64,000 bases of DNA. Source: Stenopsyche tienmushanensis (lineage: Eukaryota; Arthropoda; Insecta; Trichoptera; Stenopsychidae). The translations under genes and the position numbers were made by a program. Shown piece after piece: positions 1 through 12,950 of the stretch (position 1 is the stretch's first letter; each line of letters begins with the position of its first letter). The notes under the pieces were generated by a model. It was given only the letters and a program-made list of their open reading frames with translations. It had not been told where the DNA came from and did no database searches. The DNA is taken from positions 2,294,001-2,358,000 of the forward strand of contig WACJ01000516.1 in NCBI GenBank assembly GCA_008973525.1, written 5' to 3'.

Positions 1-958
1 GTCTCCTACTCCGCGTCCCCAACTCCTCATTAGCTTCAGCCGGCGTGGCATCATCAGTCGTCTCGGACCTTCGAGCCGATCTTATCAGTGGGGGCCGTTC
101 TTATATTTGGTGCTTTGATAATTCTGAAAAATGACCAATTATGTAACCGTGTAAAGTGTTTGGGTGCTAAAAATGAGTGTTAGTGACAATGCGAATATAT
201 CACTGCGCATAAGGTATTTTTTCATTAGTTGTTATAATATATGATAAAAATATTCATATGAAGCATATTTCCAACCCTGTTATATATATAATAATTAATA
301 TCAGTCATTAAATTTGATATCAACAATTAATATTTAATCATTTTGGAATATGTTTGTTTAAAAATTTTTGCGGGAGTTAAGCGTCCTTGTTAAAAAATCA
401 TAACCAAAGATAAATCATTATAATATTTAAACATTAACAAATTAATCCCTCAATAAAATTATATGGATGATAATCTTTATTCAATTCAACTTTAAGTTTT
501 ATCTTAAAGTTTGCTTGGATTTGCGCGGTTTCTGAGCGCGTTCGCGCAAATCGATCTATATAACGACATGCACATCGTCCAAATATAATGTATGAGCGAG
601 TGTCATATTTGCATTCAAAAATGCGTTGTATTTAATGTTCAATTGTTATAATTATACGACCTCTTTTTTATTGCTCAGCAGAGTGGCTTTAATCACACGT
701 TACATCATTTTTAGTCTAATTGGCCTAATGAGGAAACGTAATTGTATAAATGAACCAAATTTTCACAATTGTCCGCAATTTTATCGAGAAATCTTGTTAT
801 TTTGCTGCGGGAAACAACAAAAACTCATTTCGGACGGCCGGAAGCCCTTTATCGTGTTTCTTCGTCGCAATTGGCAATTGATAGATATCACCAATTATCT
901 TAATGCTTGTGTGCCAATAAAAAAGAAACCAATATCTGATGATGTGTTTGTTTTCCAG
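1..958. other. Left flank, no gene assigned
   Basis: The first ~110 bases are clearly more GC-rich than the following AT-rich sequence and could be an exon or promoter edge. Two plus-strand frames stay open here but neither resembles a known protein. No exon was found with the cysteine cluster expected just upstream of the Lgr1 leucine-rich repeats, so the Lgr1 start must lie here unrecognised or beyond the left edge. Confidence 0.4.
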
Positions 959-3900
959 GGCGTTGATAAGTCTGCTGATAACTAATTTGGTGATTCGATG
1001 GGTGGGGGCTGCTGATGCCCCCCATATAGAACTGCTGATACGGGGTCCGTCGATGCACTTCCTCACCGGTCATCATCTTCGGACGCATGCATCTCATCTA
1101 CAACATCTGTATTGTTATTTTTTTTTTTAATATTTCATACATTTTAATTTAAACTACATGTTTATTAACCCTTTCAAGATAAAGAGATGAAAGGGGTTTT
1201 GAAATGTTTAAAATTTTGCCCTGTTCATATTTAAGCACCTTTAGGCAGTTCAATTATTAAGCGGTCGGAATAGTAACTCAATCAACTTGGGTTCAAATCT
1301 ATAAGACATGTAGCTGGTAATTTTTAAGAACATATGCAAAACTATATTAAAATGGTTGACAATGCTGAATCATAAAAGGGAATGCTGAAAAGCACAAAAC
1401 AAATATTTGCGTGAAAAAGATCTTGTATCTGGATCAGTTCTTGTATTCTTTTTACAAATGTTAGGGTTCTAAACCAGATAAAAGGAAGAAAAATCTCTTA
1501 GCCAACAGATTTGGGAGATTTTACGCATGAAGTATTTCCGATCGCATATGCCAATCATTTGTCCTTAAATAAATAAGTTAGTCAAATATGTCTAGAATCT
1601 ATAACAACTACAAAACAGTTCCAAGATGTTATATATCAATGAAATCATGGAATGGTACCCGAGTAAAACAACGATATGATTAATGGAGGAATTAAATTAA
1701 AACCATGCATTGAAGGGCAATGGTTTTAATCGAAGATGAAACATATGTGATACATGTCTATTCCAAAAACACTCAATTTGGATGATGATGGCGATTCCGA
1801 CTGTTTTTCAAATAAATTTTGATCCAATTATCGAGAAAACCCACTTTGGAAAATAAAATTTCAATAGTGATTCTGTAGTTGTGATTCACACATGCTGATT
1901 ACCAAAATAAATACGGTCTTCCGTATTAGTTTTAATTTTAGCAGAATTGTTTCATGTACATATAATTAACGTACGTAGAATTAACACCAGATCATTTACG
2001 TACATAGAATTAACACCAGATATAATCCAGAAGTTAGATTACTTCCAAGCTTAAAAGATTAAAATAGCATTGAGGATTAAAAAAGAAGCGTAATTACTCG
2101 GAGCAAGTACTGATAATGCATCTGGACAAAGCATCCTATGCCCGCTTTTTCATGCATTACATACAATGTGTCAATTCAATTCATACATTTTAAATGCCTT
2201 TTTCATCCTAATGATCTTCTGCGTGTTTGCATCCAAATTCAATGGAAAAATAATTGATTATTTACATATTTCATTCACTGCAGAGCGTGTTTATATGTGC
2301 GGTGTGTAAAGGAGTAGTCACGACGCCCTCGTAAATTTGTTTAACATATTTGTGCAGCATCCATTTGTCGAGATTGTAAACTTGCTAATTTGCTCATTTG
2401 ATGTTGATATTTATATATAAAAAAAAAACACTTTTTCATGGATCTTAAATATCGAGAGGAATCTTCCATTCGGGATGTTTGGAAGTTGGCTTGAAACGTG
2501 GTGAAAAAATTATGGCATCAATTATCATATACAACACCGGAATCTCAAAATCATCGCCAAAAGTATACAAGAGTAGCTTTATAAGCTAAGTGCGTATATG
2601 CTTTTTTTTGGGTCGATCATAATATGAAAATTAAATAAATCCATGAACGGTTCATTTAAGTATAAGAGTCGCCAGACCAAGTGCTACCAATTTAACTCCA
2701 TTGTGGCTATTAAGCTGCCGATTCCTTATTAATCTTCAATTTATTACATTACGTATAATTCATAGAATGCATTATCCCTATAAAAACGAAGCAAATATTT
2801 GTAATTGAATTTAAACATAATTGCGTGAATATCTATTATTTGCCTGATAATAGATATTAACTGCTGGGATATGGTATAGAAGGAGATTTTAATAATCTTT
2901 GAAAATGTCAACTAGTTCCATTCGCCGCATACTGAAAAATAATATATAGTCTTATAAAACGTATAAATAAAAGGCAATAAAATAAAAAATACGCTAAAAA
3001 TTTAGAGCAGCGAATGGCTATAAGTACACTAAGACCTATTCAGGTCTTATTTGTGCCACAATTATCGCCACAGAGTGGAATTTACGCTTAGAAAATATTT
3101 GATATGCTCATATCCAAATCTCCATGTAAATCAACATTTTTTCAAAAATATTATTTTTAAATATAATTATTTCCTACTATTGAATCCTGATAATACCTCA
3201 AGCTATCTTCCGCATTTAGAAGATCCACACTCAAACAAAAAATAGCTTATTTATCTTCTAGCACTACAAACATTGCCGATAGATCAAAGATATGGGGCGA
3301 ACATTAAATTGCATTATTTAATAATCATTTTTGCATAGTATTTATAGCAAAAGAGCAAGAATAGATATTAGGGTAGCTTTGAAAGTAATATTATTTTTTC
3401 GTGCAATAAGAAACATTGTAAGATAGATCCAAAACAACGACGAAATTTATGAACAGCATATGGAAAACTTCCTTAGTTTGATATCAACAAAACTAGTAGG
3501 ATGAGTCGACCTTAAAGTATGGATGTAACTTTTTGCCGAAACATTAATGTGATTGAAAATATGTGTAATGTGGATATAAAACCAAATGTTCATTAGAAAA
3601 GCAAACATTTCAAGCTTAACAAAAATATTAAAATACAAAATTTCGATTTCGGGATTGCATTAGACAATTCCGGGATCAGTCCCGGGATCCCGGGAACAGG
3701 ATTTTCAATAGTTTAAGAAATTACATCAATATATTTGATCAAAAACTACTAATAAGCCCATATGTTTAATATAAAAATAATTTGAAGGCGAAAGAATTTT
3801 ATTTATTTAAGAAAAGATAAAGATACAATTCAAAAATAGATAAGTAAAACAATAAAATAAATTTAATCTGGATCTGATTTTGGAAGTATCGTCATCAGAT

Positions 3901-6900
3901 ATTTAAATGCTAGTTTGAGTTGATGACTGCTTGAACCCCATTTTTGTATAACATCATCAATGTGACTGATAAAATTCCTTTCTGCTGAGACACGGACTGA
4001 AACTCGCAAAATTCCCGATTTCCCGATAAATTATTTATTTCCGTCGCTGCAGATGAATGCTTTTGTACTATAATACTTTGATGTGATTCGTAATTATATT
4101 ACGGAGGAATACAAAAATTTTGAACCTCGTATCTATTATATTTCATATCGATATTCCCATTATTAGGGTGGATGTGTAGTAAATACATCACCGGTAGGGA
4201 AAGATTAACATAACAATTTGAAAAACATATATGTATACATAGACAGTTACTGCCCCTAGGCGTCGCCTAAGTTCGCCAATTAGTAGTTACGCCACTGTTT
4301 CCAAGCGTCCAGATTTCGGCGGGAATGTCTCGATTTAACAGCCTTCATCGTGCTGGTGAGGTGTACGATTTCTGTTAGATAAAAATTTCAATCCCGAATT
4401 TTTCAGGGTTACGTTTACTAATCCCGGGATTCATGAGCACCTAAAACTGTCCAGGATGACTTAGTTTAGCTTCAGCCTTGTTTTGGTATCAGTATTGAAA
4501 TAATTTATTATCGATTTTTTTATGCGTTTTATGCAAATATTTGATCATTTTTTAAAGATAGCTTCAAAACACGTTGAGGTAATTCCATTTTCAATATTCA
4601 ATGAAAATTATTGACGTATTTTTTTTCTGATTCTGAGAGATGATCCATTCCTTCGATTTTATCAAAAAATTAAGGTGACTTTGAGGAAGATTTGATCACC
4701 GCAACACAAACAATAAATCGATTAACCTTTTTATAGATCCAAGCCGTAAAAACAACCAATTCAAAGACACGTGCGTAAAATGAAAAAAACCCGTTGTGAT
4801 CAGTCATTTATTAAAAATAAATTAGTTTTTGGAACCAAATCAACGTAATAAAATAACAACGATTCACTAGTACGTCATAGGCAGTCATAAATATTTCTTA
4901 TTTTATATGTTTTTTTATTATTTTTAGATCACTTATAGAGGTCTCGGAATTGAAAGGTTTCGAACACGGTTGTCTTTCAGGGCTGCCAGTACTCCAATCG
5001 CTGTTAGTAAATATGAATATATTTATATTTGCATATTTAGATCAATAAATATTAATACATTATAATCGTCTTAGATACGTATGGAGAGCCCCCCTATTGA
5101 AGAAATTGCCGCATGAACTATTACGGCCGCCCCCACCGATGCTCCGCTCCCTGTAAAAAAAATATTTGTTAAATTATTTATTTTTATTTTCATGATATTT
5201 TAAAAATTTAATTTTTTTGAAGGATTTTTTTCTAATGCAAATCTTCTAGGAGGATCATCAATAGTGGATTGGAAGAATTGCCAGATCTCAGCTCGTTGGC
5301 TGACAATGGTAATTTATTGCATATCGTGTAAGTATATTTAAACTATATTAAACATTTTTTTAACAGAATTTATAATTCCATGGGAACGATCCCATAGTTA
5401 TTATTTAATTAAATAATATATAATAACCACTAATCCATTATCGTCTCCCTAACAAATTGCATTAATACACAACAATTTATTATTTTTTTAGCGATTTTGA
5501 GGGAAATAAGCTGAAAAAATTACGCAGTCGTTGTATACGTGTACGCGCTGATCAATTGTAATTATTAATTATTTATTACTTCATTATACAAATTAGATGG
5601 CTGATTTTCGTTATCCAAGTAAATAAAGGATATACATATATTTTATCGATCGGATTCTCGGATTTAAACTCAAAAAACGTCCTCCGTGAAGAGATTATTA
5701 ATTCAAAGATTTCCTTTGCGAAGATCCTCATTTTCTGTATAATAGTGATTAAATTTTAGTACCAATGCCTTCAAGTGTTAATAAAGCCACCTCACTTCTG
5801 CATGGAGAAAGAGATGTTACGATTTTATATTTTTGCATGTCGAATTTCTTTATATTTGTCATACTATTTACGGCCGCGGATCACCGGTTGTGGAACTCTG
5901 CCATAGATCAGCGATCGGCAACGTGTCCGCGGAGAAGTCTGGCATTATTGTAATTTTTAACCTTTTGAGGAGTGAGTAAATTTAAAATCGATGAAGTCTT
6001 TGATGCCATAATCGCTTTACACCGATTACTTTCTGCCAGCTCCTATCAGCGTAAGACAATCTTCAATTCGAGGCAAAGTCAATTGTAAATAAAACACTGT
6101 TGATAGCATACAAGACCACATAGTTTCTTTACATAAACGATACACAAAAAATCGATTAATTTGCTCCTGCTTTAGAAGGAAATGATAATCGGACAAAGAC
6201 TCATTCAACAAGCAGCGACGAACAGGAAGCAATTAAATAAATAAACACTGTCGATAGCACACAATATTCGATAATTTATTTGCATAAAAAATAGCACACT
6301 TTAAATCTAAATCATTATTAGTCGATAAACTTGGGCTAACAATCTATATAATCGTGCGATGTATGCGGGGAAGCGCTTTGTCTCTTGTCTGTTTCTGAGC
6401 TCAATGTACAAGAGTGCTATTTAGAATAAGTGGAGGGGGAGTCTCAGGCCCTGGGATAGTACTCCTTTAGGGGTTAAGATATTGAAAATCAGATAATAAA
6501 ATGGTGAAAAACTCGTCGTTTCATTCAATTCAACTTGTCGAATCTATTGATATTACAAAAAAGCACTCTTACTCTTCTTCTCTTTTATCGGGGTTTAGTA
6601 TTGAGAACAGTCACATTAAGAATTGCTTTGTTCCCTTCATTTGCCGAGTAGAACAACCAGCTCTGAGATTTTTAAATAATTTAATGGTAGTTTCCTGAAA
6701 AACGAATTTCAATTTATAATATTAAAGATAAACGTCCAGTTAGTGGTCTGCTGGATTAAAATGGTAATCCATATAAAAGTGATCCATAAAAAAATGGTTC
6801 GTGAGCCCAAAAAGGTTGTCGATCGCTATTATAGATAAAACTTGTATCTATAGTAATATCAAATTAATTAATTAAACCATTTTAGATGATAGAAAAATAG

Positions 6901-9900
6901 ATTTTAAAGCCCATCCAATTGCCGATCAATATTGTTCTTTATTTGAAGTAACATGTTTATAACTTTATTAGTATCCATCATACTTGGATGACGAAGACCT
7001 CTGTTTATTATATATCATACGCGAACATCTTCCGTTTTATAGCAATTTTTATAACCTTTCAGAATTTTAGACAGTAATGAGCTAGAAGAGGTCGAAAATT
7101 ATGCGTTTGAAGGATCCGAGTTGGCCGAGCTGTAAGCGAAAATTGCCTTGCTTATAAATTCCATTAACATAAGTGTGCTAAATTTCTACTTATATAAAAT
7201 TGACATATTTTTATCACGTTTTAGGAGCCTCAAAGGAAATGGCTATTTAAAGGTTTTGCACGATTTGAGTTTCGCCGGGATCGTGGGAATACGAGAACTG
7301 TAAGTGGGTTGCGATGTTAAGGAATACATAGTAGGTTTGCATTGTCCTTCCTCAATCTTCAGTTGATTGAGCCACTCGTTTATCAAATTCAAAACTAGCA
7401 TAATATTACTAATTCTCAATTTAGACAGTTAGCATACTATTGCTTGTTTACATATCATGATTAGCATATTTTCATTCAAATGCCAAAAAAAAAGAGGAAA
7501 CCGATTTTCGGTGGTAAAAATTTGCGGTTTGGGTTTTTCGTCTGAGATCGTGTGGAATTCTTAGTTTTTATGATTAACATTTTTAGAGATGTGAGCGGAA
7601 CGGCCATTGTGTTTCTTCCAGCAGCAGGTTTGTCCACTATTGAAGTTTTGCGGGCGCAAGACATCATCTCGATGAAGACGATACCATCCATTCACGATTT
7701 CAAGGTAATAAAAAAATATCACTTAAATTTTATCACCCGATTATATTTTACAACAAAATATGTACATTATAATCTTGTTATATCAAAAACAAACGGATTT
7801 CTTAGACAGAACTCGAATATTCCCATTTATCATAAAAAGACATTTTGAAGAATTGGTTCTGGAATATAAAAAGTCGCGGAAAACATGGAAAATACCTTTC
7901 CAAAATTCTGTGTAAGATAATTAAAAAAAAAACTATTTATGTGCTCAATAGAAATTATCTCTAATGAAATTGATTTTTATCTCGTCAAATTACTAGAAAT
8001 ATTCAAAATCTTGAGCAGATGCACTTTAATTAGCTGTTAAATTTAATTTTATAATTTTAGTATTTGTTTGATAATTAAATTAACTGAAAAAACGTATCTC
8101 GAAAGAGAGAAAGACTTTCTGGGACGCTAAGACTAACCGTCTTTTTGATGAAATCAATATCTTTTTATGTTTGACTATTTTAATATAATGATGTTTTTTC
8201 AACAAAATTCTGGCATCGAAATTTGAAACCATCCTTAATTTCTTGTAGTTCATTTAAGAATAAATACTGGGTTACAATCATTATTATATCATCCCAAATA
8301 TTTTTTCCCAAATTCTTTAAGCCATAATGTGTGGAAACCCTTCATCTCTCTAGGGAAGAATGCCTTGTTTTGAAAGTATGTATACATTTTTCAATGGTAA
8401 AACGATAAAAATAATAGAATGAGGGTTCAAACCTTCAAATCAAAATTCGTTGACATCAATTGGGATAAATCCGCCAATAAATATTTAAGTTAAGCGTTTG
8501 TTTGCATTTATAACTGGATGGGTTGATCAACAGCCTCTTTTAAAAAGTGTCTAATAAAGATACATTCTGAGTATGCAGATCGAACAACGAATTATCATAT
8601 AATAGGAATAGCTTTGAATCCATAATCTATTTCTATGCATAAAGCAGATAATAAAATATCCCAATGCTATATGCTGGTATGTAATATTTTAGGAACTTGT
8701 TGTTTTACGACTGTAACATAAATTCTAAAATAAAACTCTGGAATTTGACTTGTCTTTTTTAATAGCTCTTTTTCAGTGTGTAAAAATATAGCACTCCCGA
8801 TTTCAATATGACCTTTATGATCCATATATTAAAACTCAAGTGTTTGTATATGAGTGTTTTCCTACTCGAGTTGACCGCATGGATATTTATAATCAAATGC
8901 ATTATGTTCTGCCATCGAAATTTAAATATGGGATCTCTTTCAAATTCGCGTCATAGTAATCGATTCGATTTCATATTTATGTTGTATTTCAGCACCTGAA
9001 AGAAGCTTGGTTGACGCATCATTTTCATTGTTGTGCTTTTAAATTTCCCGAACGTCATGATCCTCAAAGGCACGAAGAATACTTGACGTATGCAGAGCAA
9101 ATAAAAGAGGTATTCTTTTTTAGTTTTGTTGTAAGATTAATGCGAAGAGGACCGTTGATGGAATTGTTTTGGTCTGTTTTAATACTGATTTAATGAAACA
9201 AGCAAAAAACTCAGATATGTTCAAGGAAAGCTGAAGAAAAGTCGGTGAAAAAGTCGATGCTGTCAAAGCGCGAAATATCTCACAACGGCCATGGATCAGA
9301 TCTAAATAGACAACTACAAAATGGCACCACAAAGAATGAGAATTCAGCAATTAGCACCTTGGAAGAATTGGAATTCTTGCACTCGCAGCCTACCGGTTTC
9401 GGAGACATCCAGTATGATACCTGGTAATCATACGTAAATAAAGCATTCGTGTTATATTTTTTTATGGACGATTCACAGTTGTTTGTAAAACGTGTTAGGG
9501 AGGTAATTTTAGACTCAAACGAAAGCGGCGAAGAAGATTCAACAAAACAGGATAGCGAAGAATACGACGATTTAGTTGGAATTTTTTATCAGACGCCAGT
9601 ACCGACTCCCGCCGATAAGGATATAACAATTATTTGCGATAATTTTACTGAAGAATCAACGAAGTAATGATCTTAATGGATGATTTAATATCGTTAAAGA
9701 AGCAATATTTAAATAATTATTTTATATTTTTATGTGTGATAGTTCTCGAAGATGGGAGGAAGTCAAATGTTGGCCCAAATCAGATGCGTTGAATCCATGC
9801 GAAGACGTATTGGGTGGAGTTGGAGCAAGAGCTTTGGGTTGGACAGCTAGTATTGCAGCCACTGTTGGTAATTTAGCTGTAACAGCTGTTTTGCTGACAA

Positions 9901-11828
9901 GACCACTTGCACCACCTCGACTTCTGCTCCTTCAACTTGCACTTGCAGATCTAGGAACTGCTCTTTATTTACTTCTCATAGCTGCTGTTGATACTTACAC
10001 TGCTGACAATTATTTTAATTACGCGTACGATTGGCAATATGGTAATAATTTCATTCAAATTATAAACGAAATCGATTCTAAATACAGATGTATTAACAAT
10101 TTGACCATTTACAATAGGAGCGGGATGTCGCATAGCTGGGTTTTTAGCAGTTTGGGGAGCACAAGGCTCATTGCTAGCGCTAGCTGCACTAACACTAGAA
10201 CGTTGGTTGGCAATAACACGAGCCTTGTTACCACAAAGACGTCTTTCTCCGCGTGGTGCTAGATTTCTTCTATTCATGTCTGTTGTCTATTCACTTTTCG
10301 TTGCTGCTGCACCCCTACTAGGAGCTAGTCACTATTCATCTACAAGGTTCCTTCCGTTTCTATAAATTAATCTAATCCAAACGCCAAATATCTCTCTCAC
10401 GTTTGTCTACAATTGCAGTATCTGTCTTCCTATGCGACGTCAAAATTGGATAGATACCCTATATCTGTCCTGTCTTTTGTGTGGAGGTTTGTTCTGTCTC
10501 ATGTCTGTTATTGGATGTTATGTTCACATTTATATGACTCTAGCTCGAGACACTCCACGCTGTGCCAATATAACTGGCGATGCCAGAATCGCCAATAAAA
10601 TGGCTGTATTGGTTAGTATAATTAATTTACATAAATACAATACATATGTCAAAATTATCAATGATATCGTCGATGGTCCTTTATATAATCCACTATCCAC
10701 ATGTATCCAGACCTTGAACAAATGGAAACATTATGTTTATCATCAATGTTTCCATGGGAAAGTTCGATTATAGTTTAATAAGTTGTATTTATTCAATTCA
10801 ATCGTTGTGTATGAATTAATTGTTTATTACTTTACAACAAAATATGGCCAATTTGCAATTAAAATACAAAATTTGGTGATCTTTTACATCGTTCACGCTG
10901 TTAAATTGTTTATCTTTAAATTTGTATTAAAAAGATCTGAATGAATTTAAAATAGCCAAATCCGAAGAATATAAAGGGTATGGTAGAACTTTTCAGTTTA
11001 ACACTCTCTAATTTATTCACTTCTGGTTAGCTAAATTTGGGGGTTTTTTCTACCAGTTTCTGGCTAAATCTGTTCAATTGTTGATAATAAATTTCTGCAG
11101 TTATCGTTTCGCTTGCTTTTAATAACTCTAAATGAATTATAATGCAAACATCGTACCAGATGCAGATCAGGACCTTTTGAAACGTTCTCTCGTTCTCTGA
11201 ATCTTACGAAGATTGCCTAAAAATCATGGATGAATTACCGGTACCTCTAATATAATAACTTAGGGACCGATGAAACTTTTTTAGGATTTACTTCTATAAA
11301 ATATAAATAATGGTTAACTGATTCTAAATAATGGTGGCCATCAACGATTTGTTAGGCAGTTTTGTCTTAACATTGAACCAAATATATTAATATATTTCTG
11401 TTTATAGATTGCAACTCATATGGCATGTTGTGTACCAGTAGCTGCAGTTGGATTTGGTGCATTGATCGATCATCCAATATTGGGTGTCCACGGTGCTAAA
11501 TTACTTCTTGTTCTCATATATCCTTTGAATTCACTTGCCGATCCTTTTCTATATGCCATCTTAACGGATAATTTCCGAAGGGATCTCTATTTGCTTCTGG
11601 ATAGGTATTTGTTTGAAATGCATACAGATATTTATTTAGTATGGATCATATTTATATAATTGATATATTTTTCATGTAAGATATGGTCTATGCAGTCGTC
11701 GAGCCCAACAATATAAAGTTCCAGGAGTAGTGGGTCGTGATAGACGATGTCGCACAAGCAACGACCAGCCGATCCTCAGACGTCCTGATGGTTCACTCAC
11801 AACAGCATACGAAGATCTTCTTGTATAA
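959..11828 (+). CDS. Lgr1: Leucine-rich repeat glycoprotein-hormone-type GPCR (Lgr1), 5' partial
   Basis: Type A LGR, family of vertebrate FSH/LH/TSH receptors; in insects the receptor for GPA2/GPB5, coupling to cAMP at the cell surface. Exons: 959-1108, 4928-5002, 5075-5152, 5250-5327, 5492-5557, 7063-7131, 7225-7299, 7587-7704, 8993-9109, 9215-9423, 9499-9663, 9743-10041, 10118-10346, 10419-10611, 11408-11604, 11696-11828; 749 residues, all phases agree. The first seven exons are multiples of three in phase 2, each one LRR except the first (150 nt, two LRRs). Exon 7587 has the LDVSGTA/LPAAGLSTIEVLRA signature and exon 8993 the hinge HCCAF motif. An acidic hinge with EEYDD leads to the SDALNPCED motif before TM1. 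TM2 has LALADL, TM3 ends ERWLAI, TM7 has NSLADPFLYA with Asp for the usual Asn of NPxxY. The tail ends LTTAYEDLLV. The least certain junction is 9423/9499, chosen because it alone preserves phase. Confidence 0.93.
3641..4440. mobile_element. Possible decayed hAT-like DNA element
   Basis: Both ends carry clustered CCCGGGAT-type motifs, including the palindrome TCCCGGGATCCCGGGA near 3681-3696, and an inverted pair TTCGGGATTG (3648-3657) and CAATCCCGAA (4389-4398). On the minus strand, a stretch just inside (about 3870-4020) reads RVSAERNFI followed by a short helical-looking tail; this faintly recalls the SAER motif of hAT transposase C-termini. Clean terminal repeats and target duplications were not found, so the class is a guess. 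Insertion in an intron explains tolerance. Confidence 0.35.
4122..4191. repeat. Dispersed repeat, copy 1 (partner at 40581-40644)
   Basis: The segment around TATCTATTATATTTCATAT and the following GATATTCCCATTATTA recurs at 40581-40624 with about two mismatches in 40 bases. After a small indel, both copies continue with GTAGTAAATACATCA. It lies inside the possible hAT-like element, so the second copy is probably a fragment of the same family. Confidence 0.65.
5558..7062 (+). other. Lgr1 intron with degenerate ~150-bp tandem duplication
   Basis: Intron between LRR exons, with matching phase (TT before GT, A after AG). It contains two related blocks: 6087-6145 and 6238-6296, sharing ACACTGT(T/C)GATAGCA(T/C)ACAA and a following TTACATAAA/TTGCATAAA box at an offset of 151 bp. 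Small open frames here are AT-rich noise or antisense. Confidence 0.55.
7705..8992 (+). other. Lgr1 intron, nothing recognised
   Basis: AT-rich intron between the last LRR/LRRCT exon and the exon carrying the HCCAF hinge motif. The boundaries are AAG|GTAATA and TTTCAG|CAC in phase 0. I see no repeat, RNA gene or coding segment in it. Confidence 0.6.
10612..11407 (+). other. Lgr1 intron before the TM6-TM7 exon, nothing recognised
   Basis: Phase 0 intron splitting the receptor at NKMAVL|IATHMACC, the start of TM6. Vertebrate FSH/LH/TSH receptors carry the whole seven-helix domain on one exon, whereas here introns interrupt it at 10042, 10347, 10612 and 11605. No other feature is visible. Confidence 0.6.
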
Positions 11829-12363
11829 ATTTTGTGATATTAATCGAGTCAAATTAAAGCCTGATTTTTATAATTTAGTCTGTAAATATTTTAATTTAAA
11901 AATTACTAGTCTTAGAAAGATATGGGATTTGTAGCTTGTAGGAAGCCATTAAATTCTTCTTAATTAATGTGTAAATATGATTCGCATGACTCTCTTTAAT
12001 TATGGATTCCAATTCTTATTTAAATAGTTCGCTTTTATAATTAAACTTGTATTGATCCCCTATTGCTTGAGTATATGAAAAGTATTTTTAAAATTAATTT
12101 CAATATTTCGTAGTCAAATATGTATCGATTTATGTACAATATTTAGATTTATTAAATAAATTATAATATAATATATTCATTTTGATTTGTCGATTTAAGA
12201 AAATCCACAAGATGAACGACCAAAAGTTTCCTACTGTTTTATCGACGCATTTTTAGCGACATCTAGTAGTAAAATAAGAACCAATGAGAACTTTCTCAGA
12301 TTAACGTAGATGGCTCTCAATAATTTCAAAATACGAAAATCTTCATATCTAAATTAATACATA
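11829..12363. other. Lgr1 3' flank
   Basis: Downstream of the Lgr1 stop. AT-rich sequence with an AATAAA hexamer near 12155 that could serve as its polyadenylation signal. It ends at the TA dinucleotide bordering the mariner element. Confidence 0.45.
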
Positions 12364-12950
12364 TTAGGTTGAGTCATAAATAATTGCCGATTTTTTTCAA
12401 ACATTTATTTAGCTTTAACAAAATATCAAAGCAATATTACTCTATTACATATTTACCATTATTAGTGATAACCTTCTCCCATTTTACTGGTAACTTATCA
12501 ATTCCTTTTCATAAAATTTAGAAGGTTTAGTTAAAAAAAATTCAAAAGCTTGATTCACTTCCTCATCATTTTTTTCCATTTAAGTAATTCTGCAAAGAAC
12601 AGCTGGTAGTCGGTTGGGGCAAGATACGAGAAGTATGGAGGATGTGGTAAGACAGCCACCCAAGTCAACTTTGCTAAATGCGATTTTGCATTATCGTGTA
12701 ACAGAATGACATTTTTCCGATTGATGAGAAACGGGCGTTTTTCTTGAACACGTTATAGCTGTTGAGTGTATTTATTGGCACTGATTGTTTCATTTTGATT
12801 TAAAAGCTCGTGTTGGCGATCCCACCCCACCATACACATAACATTTATTTTTCTCTCTAATATTGACTTTAAGATCCGGTAAAGTTGGTTGATCTTTCTC
12901 AAGCCACTGTCTTTTGCGTACAATATTATCGTTGTACGCAAAAATCATCA
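12364..12950 (-). pseudogene. Mariner transposase remnant
   Basis: Broken C-terminal catalytic half of a mariner DD34D transposase inside the element above. The first block (12753-12941) keeps the central region ending at the TQQL motif. A frame change follows, then the block with HDNAKSH and LAPTDYQLF (about 12600-12745). Stops near 12450 precede the usual end. The in-frame loss between the last two catalytic Asp residues would itself inactivate the enzyme. Confidence 0.85.

Larger units (their letters stand above)
1109..4927 (+). other. Lgr1 intron, 3.8 kb, repeat-bearing
   Basis: AT-rich intron between the double-LRR exon and the next LRR exon. Its flanks agree: the left exon ends in two codon bases (CT) before GT, and the right exon supplies the third base after TTTTTAG. 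It holds the CCCGGGAT-rich element at about 3641-4440. Otherwise I see no coding exon in it. Confidence 0.7.

Noticed and set aside
7476..7691. 71-codon minus frame overlapping the Lgr1 exon at 7587-7704
   Set aside because: Antisense shadow of a confirmed receptor exon.
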